Assembly: GCA_900767005.1 (NCBI GenBank)
Contig: CAAFXL010000075.1
Location: 1-9,541, forward strand
Direction: 5' to 3'
From: an uncultured Ruminobacter sp.
Lineage (GTDB): Bacteria; Pseudomonadota; Gammaproteobacteria; Enterobacterales; Succinivibrionaceae
Length of the DNA: 9,541 nucleotides
A model generated the notes under the pieces. It worked only from the letters and a program-made list of their open reading frames with translations. It was not told the DNA's origin and did not search any database. The position numbers and the translations under genes were made by a program. Shown here one piece after another: positions 1 to 6,822 of this stretch. Positions within the stretch are counted from its first letter, which is position 1. Every line of letters begins with the position of its first letter.

Positions 1-141
1 GTACTTTTTAACTTTTTACTATTTTTTTATTTACCAAAATCCAAAAAGCCTTTGTTTTAGCCATTCTTTACAAAATTCTTTTATTCATGCGTACTTACTA
101 GTATTGGTAGTTCTTTATTAGGCAAAAATCCCCTTTAGTTG

Positions 142-147
142 TATAAT
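142..147 (+). promoter_or_regulatory. Likely -10 box for yfcE
   Basis: A perfect TATAAT lies 33 nt upstream of the yfcE start. No good -35 hexamer stands 16-18 bases before it, so the call rests on the -10 alone. The stretch 1-180 is T-rich and holds no gene I can support; short open frames entering from the left edge look like chance. Confidence 0.4.
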
Positions 148-180
148 TTCGCCGGATTTTTTTAGTTTTGGAGAATTAAT

Positions 181-735
181 ATGACTACCTATGCCATTAT
201 TTCTGATATCCATGGAAACGCTAATAATTTTGAGAAAGCTCTTAAGGTTTCAAAAGATTATGGAGCAGAGTTTCATTTAATTTTAGGTGACTTATTAAAT
301 CATGGACCACGCAACGGAGTTCCCGAAGGGTATGACCCGATGAGGATTTCTTCCTTAATTAATGAAAATAAGAAAACAATCATCGCCGTACGTGGTAATT
401 GCGATAGCGAGGTCGATCGCATGTTAATTGAAATTCCTATTGATGCAACCTCAAATATTTTAATTGTGAATAATCATAAATGCTTTATGACTCATGGTCA
501 CAAGTATAAAGAACAAGATACTAAAAAATTAGGGTTAGAAGCTAATGATTTCTTCTTTTATGGTCATACTCATCTACCAGTTCTTAAAAGAGATGAAGAT
601 GGTGTGATTATCTTTAACCCAGGTTCTATCACGTTTCCTAAGGGAAAATATGAAAACTCAATGGGTATTTTAACAGGTAATAAACTAATGTTAGTAAATT
701 TAAATGGTTACTTGTTAGAAGAGTTAGTAATTTAA
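181..735 (+). CDS. yfcE: YfcE-family metallophosphodiesterase
   Basis: This is a cytoplasmic calcineurin-like phosphodiesterase of the YfcE/MJ0936 family; E. coli YfcE is manganese-dependent and active on artificial phosphodiesters, and its natural substrate is unsettled. All metal-site motifs are present: D9 and H11 in SDIHGN, D37 and N40 in GDLLNHGP, N73 in RGNCD, H105 in MTHGH, and H129/H131 in GHTHLP. The length of 184 residues equals that of the E. coli protein, and blocks such as NHGPRN, VRGNCDSEVD and YGHTHLPV match it from memory. The start is supported by GGAGA at 170-174, six bases before ATG. It is a single-gene unit; a weak inverted repeat (752-760 with 793-801) follows but there is no convincing terminator. 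The family is secure, the biological role is not. Confidence 0.93.
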   Translation: MTTYAIISDIHGNANNFEKALKVSKDYGAEFHLILGDLLNHGPRNGVPEGYDPMRISSLINENKKTIIAVRGNCDSEVDRMLIEIPIDATSNILIVNNHKCFMTHGHKYKEQDTKKLGLEANDFFFYGHTHLPVLKRDEDGVIIFNPGSITFPKGKYENSMGILTGNKLMLVNLNGYLLEELVI

Positions 736-832
736 ATTTTGCTGTGATTTGATTGGTAATTACTGAATAAACGTTTTTTTAATAAACAGGTGATTACCAA
801 TTTATTAATAAGATATAAACAGACTTATAAAT

Positions 833-876
833 AGGTTAAAAACAACCAATAAACAAGTTAAAAACAACTTATCAAC
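833..876. repeat. Two tandem 22-bp units, each with a hairpin
   Basis: Units 833-854 and 855-876 agree at 18 of 22 positions and share the core gttaaaaacaac (835-846 and 857-868). Each core folds as GTT-loop-AAC. The flanking pair is G834-C847 in the first unit and A856-T869 in the second, so both changed while pairing was kept. Poorer copies may flank the pair (811-832, 877-898). The heptamer AATAAAC occurs at 766, 781, 848 and 881. The rest of 736-921 shows no ORF. Function is unknown; the site lies just 3' of the minus-strand tRNA. Confidence 0.5.
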
Positions 877-921
877 AAGAAATAAACATGATTTAATACT
901 TTAGGAAGGTTTAAATTTGAT

Positions 922-998
<77 letters not shown>

Positions 999-1013
999 TC
1001 AAAAGATGTGTGC

Positions 1014-1041
1014 ATGATATCACTTATTTCAAATATTGCAA
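1014..1041 (-). promoter_or_regulatory. Promoter of the tRNA-fMet gene
   Basis: On the minus strand, TTGCAA (1036-1041) and TATCAT (1014-1019) are separated by 16 bases. A start about seven bases further on would give a leader of fewer than ten bases before the tRNA. The bases after the -10, GCACAC, are G+C-richer than the surroundings, as is usual for stringently controlled stable-RNA promoters. Confidence 0.55.
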
Positions 1042-1137
1042 GCTATTTATTTTAAATTTTTAAAAAATCTCCTTTTTGTATAAAAAGTAGTCAATACTTT
1101 TATTCATATATTTAAAATCTATAGTGTTATGTGATCT

Positions 1138-1159
1138 TTATTTAAAAATTTTTAAATAA
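1138..1159. repeat. 22-bp all-A/T perfect palindrome in a gene-free gap
   Basis: The gap between the tRNA gene and the VWA gene (999-1310) holds no ORF. It contains the tRNA promoter, this perfect palindrome of A and T only (centred at 1148/1149), a 7-bp hairpin (1083-1089 with 1095-1101), the VWA-gene promoter and its leader. In sequence this rich in A and T such a palindrome may be chance, or may mark a curved site for a nucleoid protein. Confidence 0.45.
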
Positions 1160-1174
1160 TAATATAAAAACTAG

Positions 1175-1203
1175 TTGTATATAGATTAAAAATTAAATAT
1201 AAT
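1175..1203 (+). promoter_or_regulatory. Promoter of the HExxH/VWA gene
   Basis: TTGTAT (1175-1180) and a perfect TATAAT (1198-1203) are separated by exactly 17 bases. Transcription should begin near 1209-1211, giving an untranslated leader of about 100 nt before the ATG at 1311. Confidence 0.6.
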
Positions 1204-1248
1204 GCAATCACGCTCTTGCAAGGCAGTAATGAATATTTAATTTTGTTT

Positions 1249-1290
1249 TGACCATAGGTAGATATGTATTTTTGTAAATTGTTGTGGTCA
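1249..1290 (+). promoter_or_regulatory. Hairpin in the VWA-gene leader
   Basis: TGACCATAG (1249-1257) pairs with TTGTGGTCA (1282-1290) over nine positions, two of them G-U wobbles, around a 24-nt loop. The stem ends five bases before the purine-rich ribosome site AGAGAGGA (1296-1303). It may modulate translation, or the TGACCA/TGGTCA halves may be a protein operator. It matches no riboswitch I know. Confidence 0.4.
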
Positions 1291-1295
1291 TTAGT

Positions 1296-1303
1296 AGAGA
1301 GGA
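1296..1303 (+). promoter_or_regulatory. Ribosome binding site that fixes the VWA start
   Basis: AGAGAGGA ends seven bases before the ATG at 1311. The in-frame GTG at 1284 would give nine extra residues, but it has no such site and lies inside the leader hairpin, so ATG 1311 is preferred. Confidence 0.7.
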
Positions 1304-1310
1304 TAAGAAT

Positions 1311-3038
1311 ATGCAACAGATTTCATCAGGTGCTTTACCATTATTAATGAGTGGATATGCCAATAACTTTGGGATTAACCTTTATATGTTTGGGGAATTA
1401 GCCTTTACTGATGGAAATAGCGTAGTTATCCCTTGCCTCGATTTAAAAAATCAAGTAGCAATGGAAATGGCTTACGGCTATGTGGCACATGAATGTGGCC
1501 ACATTAAGCATTCAAATTTTAAAGTTATGGATACTAATGAAGAATTTAAAAGTGAGCTTTTTAAATTCATGTTTAATTCATTAGAAGATTGCCGAATTGA
1601 ATACGCTCAAGTATGCAATTGGCCAGGACTACAAAAAACTTTTGATTTTCTAGTTGAAGCTCAAACTAGTGATTTAGAAAAGTTTATTCAGCTTGCCAAA
1701 AATGAAAAAAGCTTAACTAAATTAGTCGCAATGTATGCGATGTTTTATATTAGACAGTATCAAAATGGCAATAAAGGAATATTTAATGTTTATATAGAGC
1801 TTCATAAACTCTTAAAGAATCGTTTCCCTGTAAGTTTTATTGAAGGGGTAAATGAAATTATTCAGAATGTGGTTAAGCTTGAAAATTCTCAGCAAGTAGT
1901 TGATGTAACCAAAAAGCTTTTTAATTTTGTAAGAGGTTCATTTAAAGCATTAACCCGAGCTTCGCAAAAGTATCTAAGTGATAGGGAACGCTCTAAGTGG
2001 GAGAAGAAGAATTTTGGGGATGAAGATTATTCGATTGAGATGCAAGACCCAATGGAATATGATGATGTAAGCTTAAAGGAAATGGAGCGTAATCGCATCT
2101 TATCAGATGACTTAATGGATAATTTAAAAGATGAAATTTCTCAAAGAAATTATAAAAAGACTGATGTTTATAATTTTGAAGATGATGCCAAATTTAATAT
2201 TGAATCAATCGCTGATAAGTTAGTAAATTTAAGTGCTCAATCAACTGGTGAAAAGTTTGAGTATGGAAGAATTAGAGTTGGTAATGCTAAAGTTGAATTG
2301 GGTAAAAAATCATTATCTTATGTTGATGATTCCTCATCAAGTACTTTACGCTCAAAAATTTCAAACCTACTTAAAAGCTATGAAACTCATCAAGTTGCCT
2401 CAAAAAATGGAGCAAAACGCCTTGATATTAGAAAATATATCGTAAGAAAGTTTTTAAGTGTAGTTAATATCTTTAAAGATGAAAGAATTAGAGATGCTAG
2501 AAAAACTTCGATGCACTTACTTGTTGATAATAGTGGTTCAATGCTTAGATATTCATCTATTGGTAAAACCCAACGTTATAAGGTTGCAAACAACGTTTCC
2601 TATGCCATGGGTTGTGCTCTAAATGACTTAAAGACAGTTAAATGTGATGTTTCATATTTTCCAGGCACTCAATCAGAAGTTGATATTGTGGCAACTCATA
2701 ATGATGATATTAGATCAAAGGCTTTATATTTTGAGCAGAATCCAAGAGGTTCAACTCCTCTTGCTCAAGCTTTAATGCATTCAGTTAATTCATTTAATCT
2801 TGGTGATATGAATGAACGCAAGATAATTTTTGTGATAACTGATGGGGAACCAAATGATGAAAAGTATGCTCGTGATATGGTTTTAGAAGCTTATAACAAT
2901 AATATTGAAGTATATGCTATCTATATTAACCATGAAGATTTTAAGAATAAGTTATTTGATAATGTAGAACTTGTGAAAGATATCGATAGTCTTCCTAATA
3001 CAGTTTGTTCACTACTTGATCAAGCAATGTATCAATAA
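1311..3038 (+). CDS. HExxH zincin-like + von Willebrand A domain protein (CobT-like)
   Basis: 575 residues with two recognisable parts. Near the N-terminus, AHECGHIKH carries an HExxH zinc-protease motif (H60, E61, H64), followed by SLEDCRIE (E92-E97), which may supply a third ligand; this pairing is typical of CobT-like VWA proteins annotated in phages, plasmids and chromosomes. The middle (about 200-330) is charged and low in complexity. The C-terminal VWA domain (about 398-570) has a complete MIDAS: DNSGS at 406-410, T482 in GSTPL, and D511 in ITDGEPND. There is no signal peptide or membrane segment, so it should be cytoplasmic. VWA proteins of this type usually work with a MoxR/CobS AAA+ ATPase, often encoded next door; none is present here. 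With no cobalamin genes around it, a chelatase role is unlikely. The gene is monocistronic, with its own promoter, a hairpin leader and a terminator. Substrate and role are unknown. Confidence 0.82.
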   Translation: MQQISSGALPLLMSGYANNFGINLYMFGELAFTDGNSVVIPCLDLKNQVAMEMAYGYVAHECGHIKHSNFKVMDTNEEFKSELFKFMFNSLEDCRIEYAQVCNWPGLQKTFDFLVEAQTSDLEKFIQLAKNEKSLTKLVAMYAMFYIRQYQNGNKGIFNVYIELHKLLKNRFPVSFIEGVNEIIQNVVKLENSQQVVDVTKKLFNFVRGSFKALTRASQKYLSDRERSKWEKKNFGDEDYSIEMQDPMEYDDVSLKEMERNRILSDDLMDNLKDEISQRNYKKTDVYNFEDDAKFNIESIADKLVNLSAQSTGEKFEYGRIRVGNAKVELGKKSLSYVDDSSSSTLRSKISNLLKSYETHQVASKNGAKRLDIRKYIVRKFLSVVNIFKDERIRDARKTSMHLLVDNSGSMLRYSSIGKTQRYKVANNVSYAMGCALNDLKTVKCDVSYFPGTQSEVDIVATHNDDIRSKALYFEQNPRGSTPLAQALMHSVNSFNLGDMNERKIIFVITDGEPNDEKYARDMVLEAYNNNIEVYAIYINHEDFKNKLFDNVELVKDIDSLPNTVCSLLDQAMYQ

Positions 3039-3142
3039 TGAATCTTTAACATAAAGTAAGAAGAAATCTTAATCTTTTGTTAGTTTTCTTGAAGGCTAAA
3101 AATTATAGATTTACCCTAAAAATTCACCTTTAATATAAAGAA

Positions 3143-3177
3143 TAAAGCTAGAAAAATTTTTCTAGCTTTAATTTTTT
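3143..3177 (+). terminator. Rho-independent terminator after the VWA gene
   Basis: A perfect 28-bp palindrome (3143-3170; the centre would open as AATT) with core AGCTAG...CTAGCT is followed at once by ATTTTTT. It closes the VWA unit about 105 bases past its stop and separates it from the ABC gene. Confidence 0.85.
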
Positions 3178-3185
3178 GTGACGTT

Positions 3186-3191
3186 TATAAT
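3186..3191 (+). promoter_or_regulatory. Likely -10 box for the ABC transporter gene
   Basis: TATAAT lies just after the upstream terminator. The -35 region is poor. Transcription would begin near 3198, so an in-frame TTG at 3191 would be outside the message; this favours the ATG at 3236, which has AAGG at 3224-3227. Confidence 0.4.
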
Positions 3192-3235
3192 TGCTAACAA
3201 ACTTAAATAATAATAAAAATTTCAAGGTAATAGTA

Positions 3236-5095
3236 ATGTTTTTTGATTTTTTTGAACGCTTAGTGGTTCCTTTTCCCAAAGAAGAGGAGTCGGTTACACC
3301 ACCAAGAGGTTTTGTCAAATTTGTCTTATTCTATACTAAAGGTCTTTGGAAATATTTATTTATTGTTGCGATTGCATCATCATTAGTAGCCTCAGGCGAA
3401 GCCCTATTTTTCTACTACATGGGGTTAATTGTTGATATCTTAACCCAAACTTCTGACAAAGAGCTTTTATTTACTGAAAATAAGAACTTATGGGTATTTG
3501 GGTCTTTTGCTTTATTAGTTTTAGTTATTCTTCCTATCTTATCATTAATTAATAACGTTATCGTAAATCAAACTATACGTTCAAACTCTTCCATGAAAAT
3601 TCGCTACATGATGCACCGCTATATGCTTAGACAGAGTGTCGGATTTTTTGTAAATGATTTTGCAGGAAGACTATCCCAAAAAGTTATGCAAACTGCGATG
3701 GCAATTAGAGATTGCGTAACGCAATTTACTAAAGTAATTATTCACTTAGCAGTTTACTTTGTGACGATGCTTTGGATGTTATTAGATTGCCATATTTATT
3801 TAGTCTTTGTTTTACTTGTTTGGTTAGTTTTTTATATCTTAATTATGAAGCGTTTTATTCCAGAATTAAGAGTACTAAGCTCCCAAACTGCCGAAAAGCG
3901 TTCTTCAATGGTAGGTCGTATTGTTGATAGTTATGGAAACATTCAGACTGTAAAATTATTTTCTCGTGGTAATGAGGAAGAAGAATACGCAAAAAGTATT
4001 ATGAATGAGAGTTTGCAAGCTGATTATAGATTAATGCGAGCTCTAACTAAGTTTCAATATCTAGTACAAATTAGTAATTACTTATTAATTGCCATACTAG
4101 TAGGTATTGCGGTAATTTTATGGTCGCATAGCCTATTACAAGTAGGGGCTATTGCTCTAGCTTTTGGTTTATCAATAAGAATTAATAACCTATCTCAATG
4201 GGTAATGTGGGAAATAGGGTTACTCTTTGATAATATCGGTACTGTGCAAAATGGCATGGAAACAATTGCAAAACCAATTGACATTGAAGATCCTAAAGAA
4301 CCAAAACAAATTAAGCAAATTGAAGGAAACATTTCATTTAGAGATGTTTACTTTAACTATGATGCTAATACCAAAGTTTTTGAAGGACTAAACCTAAATA
4401 TTAAAAAAGGTGAAAGAGTTGGTATTGTTGGCCACTCGGGTGGCGGTAAATCATCATTAGTTAAAATTTTACTAAGATTTTATGATGTGAACTCTGGTTC
4501 TATTTCTTTAGATGGCATTGATATTAGAGATCTTAGACAAGATGATTTACGTAGTTCCATTGCGATGGTAACTCAAGATGTATCGCTACTTCACAGATCT
4601 ATTAAAGAAAACATTCTTTATGGTTCTAATTTTCAAAATTTAACTGAAGAAGAAAAAGATAAAAAGGTTAGAGAGGCAGCTGCTCAAGCTAAAGCTTTAG
4701 ACTTTATTGAAAATCTTCAAGATGCTAAAGGTCATAAGGGCTTTGATACTCAAGTAGGTGAAAGAGGAGTAAGACTTTCAGGCGGACAAAGACAGAGAAT
4801 TGCAATAGCGCGAGTTATTTTAAAAAATGCTCCAATTTTAGTACTTGATGAAGCAACCTCTGCTTTAGATTCAGATTTAGAGTCAGCAATTAAAGATAAC
4901 CTTGATACTATTATGAATGGTAAAACCGTTATTGCTATTGCCCATAGATTATCAACCATAGCGGCAATGGATAGGTTAATAGTTCTAAATGATGGCAAAA
5001 TTGTTGAAGAGGGAACTCATCAAGAATTACTTGCTCTAAATGGAATTTATGCTTCTTTATGGAAAAAACAAACTGATGGTTTCTTAGGAATTTAA
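3236..5095 (+). CDS. ABC exporter, fused permease and ATPase
   Basis: A 619-residue half-transporter that should dimerise in the inner membrane and export an unknown substrate using ATP. The N-terminal half has about six hydrophobic helices (around 38-60, 87-110, 164-184, 187-207, 278-298, 300-315). The ATPase half is complete: Walker A GHSGGGKSS (399-407), Q-loop Q447, signature LSGGQ (514-518), Walker B ILVLDE (534-539) and H-loop H570. The opening FFERLVVPFP followed by TPPRGF resembles, from memory, a subfamily of uncharacterised exporters that includes Haemophilus HI_1051, rather than MsbA or MdlAB. ATG 3236 is chosen for its AAGG site and the promoter position; the in-frame TTG at 3191 would add 15 residues without membrane or domain content. 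Terminators on both sides make it a single-gene unit. The class is certain, the substrate is not. Confidence 0.9.
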   Translation: MFFDFFERLVVPFPKEEESVTPPRGFVKFVLFYTKGLWKYLFIVAIASSLVASGEALFFYYMGLIVDILTQTSDKELLFTENKNLWVFGSFALLVLVILPILSLINNVIVNQTIRSNSSMKIRYMMHRYMLRQSVGFFVNDFAGRLSQKVMQTAMAIRDCVTQFTKVIIHLAVYFVTMLWMLLDCHIYLVFVLLVWLVFYILIMKRFIPELRVLSSQTAEKRSSMVGRIVDSYGNIQTVKLFSRGNEEEEYAKSIMNESLQADYRLMRALTKFQYLVQISNYLLIAILVGIAVILWSHSLLQVGAIALAFGLSIRINNLSQWVMWEIGLLFDNIGTVQNGMETIAKPIDIEDPKEPKQIKQIEGNISFRDVYFNYDANTKVFEGLNLNIKKGERVGIVGHSGGGKSSLVKILLRFYDVNSGSISLDGIDIRDLRQDDLRSSIAMVTQDVSLLHRSIKENILYGSNFQNLTEEEKDKKVREAAAQAKALDFIENLQDAKGHKGFDTQVGERGVRLSGGQRQRIAIARVILKNAPILVLDEATSALDSDLESAIKDNLDTIMNGKTVIAIAHRLSTIAAMDRLIVLNDGKIVEEGTHQELLALNGIYASLWKKQTDGFLGI

Positions 5096-5158
5096 AATTT
5101 AACTAATTAAACCTATGTGACTCTTAATCTTTTTTTCGTAGAAAATTGTTCAAAATTT

Positions 5159-5188
5159 ATAAAGCCTTAAATTAAGGCTTTATTCTTT
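5159..5188 (+). terminator. Terminator after the ABC gene
   Basis: Arms 5159-5170 and 5172-5183 are perfectly complementary (core AAAGCCTTAA with TTAAGGCTTT) and are followed by the T-rich tail TCTTT. It lies 64 bases past the stop of the ABC gene and just before the folE promoter. Confidence 0.75.
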
Positions 5189-5214
5189 AGAAAATTCTCC
5201 ATATGTGCTATAAT
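5186..5214 (+). promoter_or_regulatory. Extended -10 promoter of folE-truA
   Basis: TGC directly precedes a perfect TATAAT (5209-5214), an extended -10. A modest -35, TTTAGA (5186-5191), stands 17 bases upstream and overlaps the tail of the preceding terminator. The predicted leader is about 80 nt; I see no known riboswitch in it. Confidence 0.6.
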
Positions 5215-5299
5215 TTTTGAATAAGTTGATCTATTTCAAATTTTTTACCTTTCTAAAAGTTAAAAAAACGAATTTTAAGTTAAGTGATGGTGATTATAA

Positions 5300-5953
5300 A
5301 TGAGTGAAATTAGTAAAGAAGCTGCAATCGTTCGTGATGCTCTTAGTGCTCAAGGATTAGAAACACCAAGATTACCAGTAACAATCTCTCATGAAGAGCA
5401 GAAAGAAAAAATTGAACAATGCATGCGTACCGTGATGGAAACTTTAGGTCTTGATTTAAATGATGATAGTTTAGTTAAGACTCCATATCGAATTGCTAAA
5501 ATGTATGTTGATGAAATTTTTTCAGGGCTTGATTACGCTAATTTCCCAAAAATTACTGTTATTGAAAACAAGATGCACGTTGATGAAATGGTTAAAGTAA
5601 AGGATATTACTTTAACTAGTACTTGTGAGCACCATTTTGTAACTATTGATGGTTATGCAAAAGTTGCTTACTTACCACGTGAAAAGATTATTGGTCTTTC
5701 AAAGATTAATCGTATTGTGCAATTTTTTGCCAAAAGACCACAAGTTCAAGAACGTTTAACCCAGCAAATTTTAGTTGCTCTTCAAGCTCTACTTGAAACG
5801 CAAGATGTTGCGGTATCAATTACGGCAACTCACTATTGCGTTAAATCTCGTGGGGTTACTGATGCAACTAGTAAGACTACAACCACAGCTCTTGGTGGAT
5901 ATTTTAAATTTAACCAGGCATCACGCCATGAGTTTTTAACTGATAGCTTATAG
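5300..5953 (+). CDS. folE: GTP cyclohydrolase I, type IA
   Basis: Converts GTP to 7,8-dihydroneopterin triphosphate, the first step of folate synthesis and, where QueD is present, of queuosine synthesis; the enzyme is a cytoplasmic zinc-dependent decamer. Its 217 residues compare with 222 in E. coli, with long near-identical blocks such as IAKMYVDEIFSGLDYANFPK and IGLSKINRIVQFFA. The zinc ligands are C109 and H112 in TSTCEHH and C180 in THYCVKSRG; H111 and H178 match catalytic histidines. The C-terminal SRHEFL block is kept. The N-terminus (SKEAAIVRDAL) also matches E. coli, which supports the start, with GGTGA at 5289-5293 six bases before ATG. truA follows after nine bases, so the two should be co-transcribed. 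Confidence 0.97.
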   Translation: MSEISKEAAIVRDALSAQGLETPRLPVTISHEEQKEKIEQCMRTVMETLGLDLNDDSLVKTPYRIAKMYVDEIFSGLDYANFPKITVIENKMHVDEMVKVKDITLTSTCEHHFVTIDGYAKVAYLPREKIIGLSKINRIVQFFAKRPQVQERLTQQILVALQALLETQDVAVSITATHYCVKSRGVTDATSKTTTTALGGYFKFNQASRHEFLTDSL

Positions 5954-5962
5954 GAAACTTAA

Positions 5963-6751
5963 ATGTATCTAGCACTAGGTGTTGAATATAACGGGGCAAA
6001 TTATAGTGGTTTTCAACGCCAAAACCATACAATTGGAGTGCAAAATAAGCTGGAAGAAGCCTTAAGTATCGTAGCTAACGAACCAATTGAAACGGTATGT
6101 GCAGGTCGAACTGATGCCCTAGTTCATGCAACTGGGCAAGTAATTAGCTTTAAGACTAATGCAATTAGACCAGAGCATGCTTGGGTACTTGGCACTAATG
6201 CTCATTTACCAGAAGATATCGCAATTACTTGGGCTAAAGAAGTACCAGAGGATTTTCATGCAAGATTTTCAGCTCTTGCTAGAAAATACCGCTATATTAT
6301 CCATAACGCAAAACCAAGAATGGGGATTGGTACCAATTTAATCACCCAGTTTCATGCAGGACACTTAGATGAAAAATTAATGCATGATGCCGCTCAAATC
6401 TTAATTGGTGAACATGATTTTACAAGTTTTAGGGGGATTAATTGCCAAAGTCGAACCCCAATGCGTAATGTTCATTTTATTAATGTAACTAGAATGGGCG
6501 ATTATGTGATGGTTGAAATTGAAGCTAATGCATTTTTACTTCATATGGTGCGTAATATTGTTGGTGCTTTATGTGATATTGGCATTGGTAAAAAGGATAA
6601 AGCTTGGCTTCAAAGCGTATTTAAAGCTTGCGACCGTTCACTATTAAGTCCTACTGCCCCACCTGATGGCTTATATCTAGTGGATGTTACTTATCCTGAA
6701 AAATTTAATCTTCCAAGAAGAAATAATCTTGGTCCAATCTTTATGCTATAA
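5963..6751 (+). CDS. truA: tRNA pseudouridine(38-40) synthase, with G53L in the active-site motif
   Basis: Converts uridines 38, 39 and 40 of the tRNA anticodon arm to pseudouridine. Its 262 residues show the TruA hallmarks: GVEYNG...GFQRQ, VQNKLE, the catalytic-Asp motif AGRTDALVHATGQV with D51, DFHARFSA...RKYRY, DFTSF...QSRTP, and NAFLLHMVRNIVG. The usual catalytic motif is GRTDAGVHA; here the glycine two residues after the Asp is leucine (codon CTA at 6119-6121). The rest of the motif and the protein look intact, so it is probably translated and may be active, but this change is odd. The N-terminus is about ten residues shorter than in E. coli. The ribosome site AGGAA (5952-5956) overlaps the folE stop codon, which implies translational coupling. 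The identity is certain; full activity is not. Confidence 0.95.
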   Translation: MYLALGVEYNGANYSGFQRQNHTIGVQNKLEEALSIVANEPIETVCAGRTDALVHATGQVISFKTNAIRPEHAWVLGTNAHLPEDIAITWAKEVPEDFHARFSALARKYRYIIHNAKPRMGIGTNLITQFHAGHLDEKLMHDAAQILIGEHDFTSFRGINCQSRTPMRNVHFINVTRMGDYVMVEIEANAFLLHMVRNIVGALCDIGIGKKDKAWLQSVFKACDRSLLSPTAPPDGLYLVDVTYPEKFNLPRRNNLGPIFML

Positions 6752-6757
6752 AAATTT

Positions 6758-6792
6758 AAATAAAAAGCAGATAACTAACCAAGTTACCTGCT
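6758..6792 (-). terminator. Terminator of bcp, between converging genes
   Basis: Arms 6766-6776 and 6782-6792 flank a 5-nt loop. On the minus strand the only non-Watson-Crick position (6771/6787) is a G-U wobble and the stem runs into TTTTATTT; on the plus strand the same position is an A-C mismatch and the tail is only AATAATTTT. It therefore serves bcp best and could only weakly end truA. Confidence 0.72.
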
Positions 6793-6822
6793 AATAATTT
6801 TGGATAAAAAAATTTTTAAAGA

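Noticed and set aside
1..60. Possible tail of a plus-strand gene entering from the left (stop at 58-60)
   Set aside because: Nineteen Phe/Leu-rich codons in T-rich DNA are expected by chance and resemble no family I know.
869..877. TTATCAACA, one base from a DnaA box
   Set aside because: A single imperfect match with no cluster of boxes, no dnaA/dnaN/gidA neighbours and only two repeat units does not support an origin.
811..898. Possible CRISPR or iteron array
   Set aside because: Only two good 22-bp units adjoin directly with no unique spacers, and no cas or rep gene is present.
1083..1101. Small hairpin with an adjacent minus-strand TTGACT
   Set aside because: No suitable -10 lies at 16-18 bases and no gene or T-tract makes it a convincing promoter or terminator.
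1284..1310. GTG start giving nine extra residues for the VWA protein
   Set aside because: No ribosome site precedes it and it lies in the leader hairpin; ATG 1311 has a well-spaced AGAGAGGA.
2233..2445. Open frame of 70 codons inside the VWA gene
   Set aside because: It is an out-of-frame shadow with no ribosome site or recognisable domain.
3110..3139. TTTACC-N18-TATAAA promoter-like pair
   Set aside because: Its start point would fall inside the VWA terminator stem; the TATAAT at 3186 past the terminator is a better fit for the ABC gene.
3191..3235. TTG start for the ABC exporter
   Set aside because: It overlaps a TATAAT -10 box and lacks a ribosome site; the family-like opening MFFDFFERL begins at ATG 3236.
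4750..4998. Minus-strand open frame opposite the ABC ATPase domain
   Set aside because: It is the complement of conserved Walker B and signature coding sequence, with no independent signals.
6159..6341. Open frame of 60 codons inside truA
   Set aside because: It is a frame shadow of a well-conserved gene.
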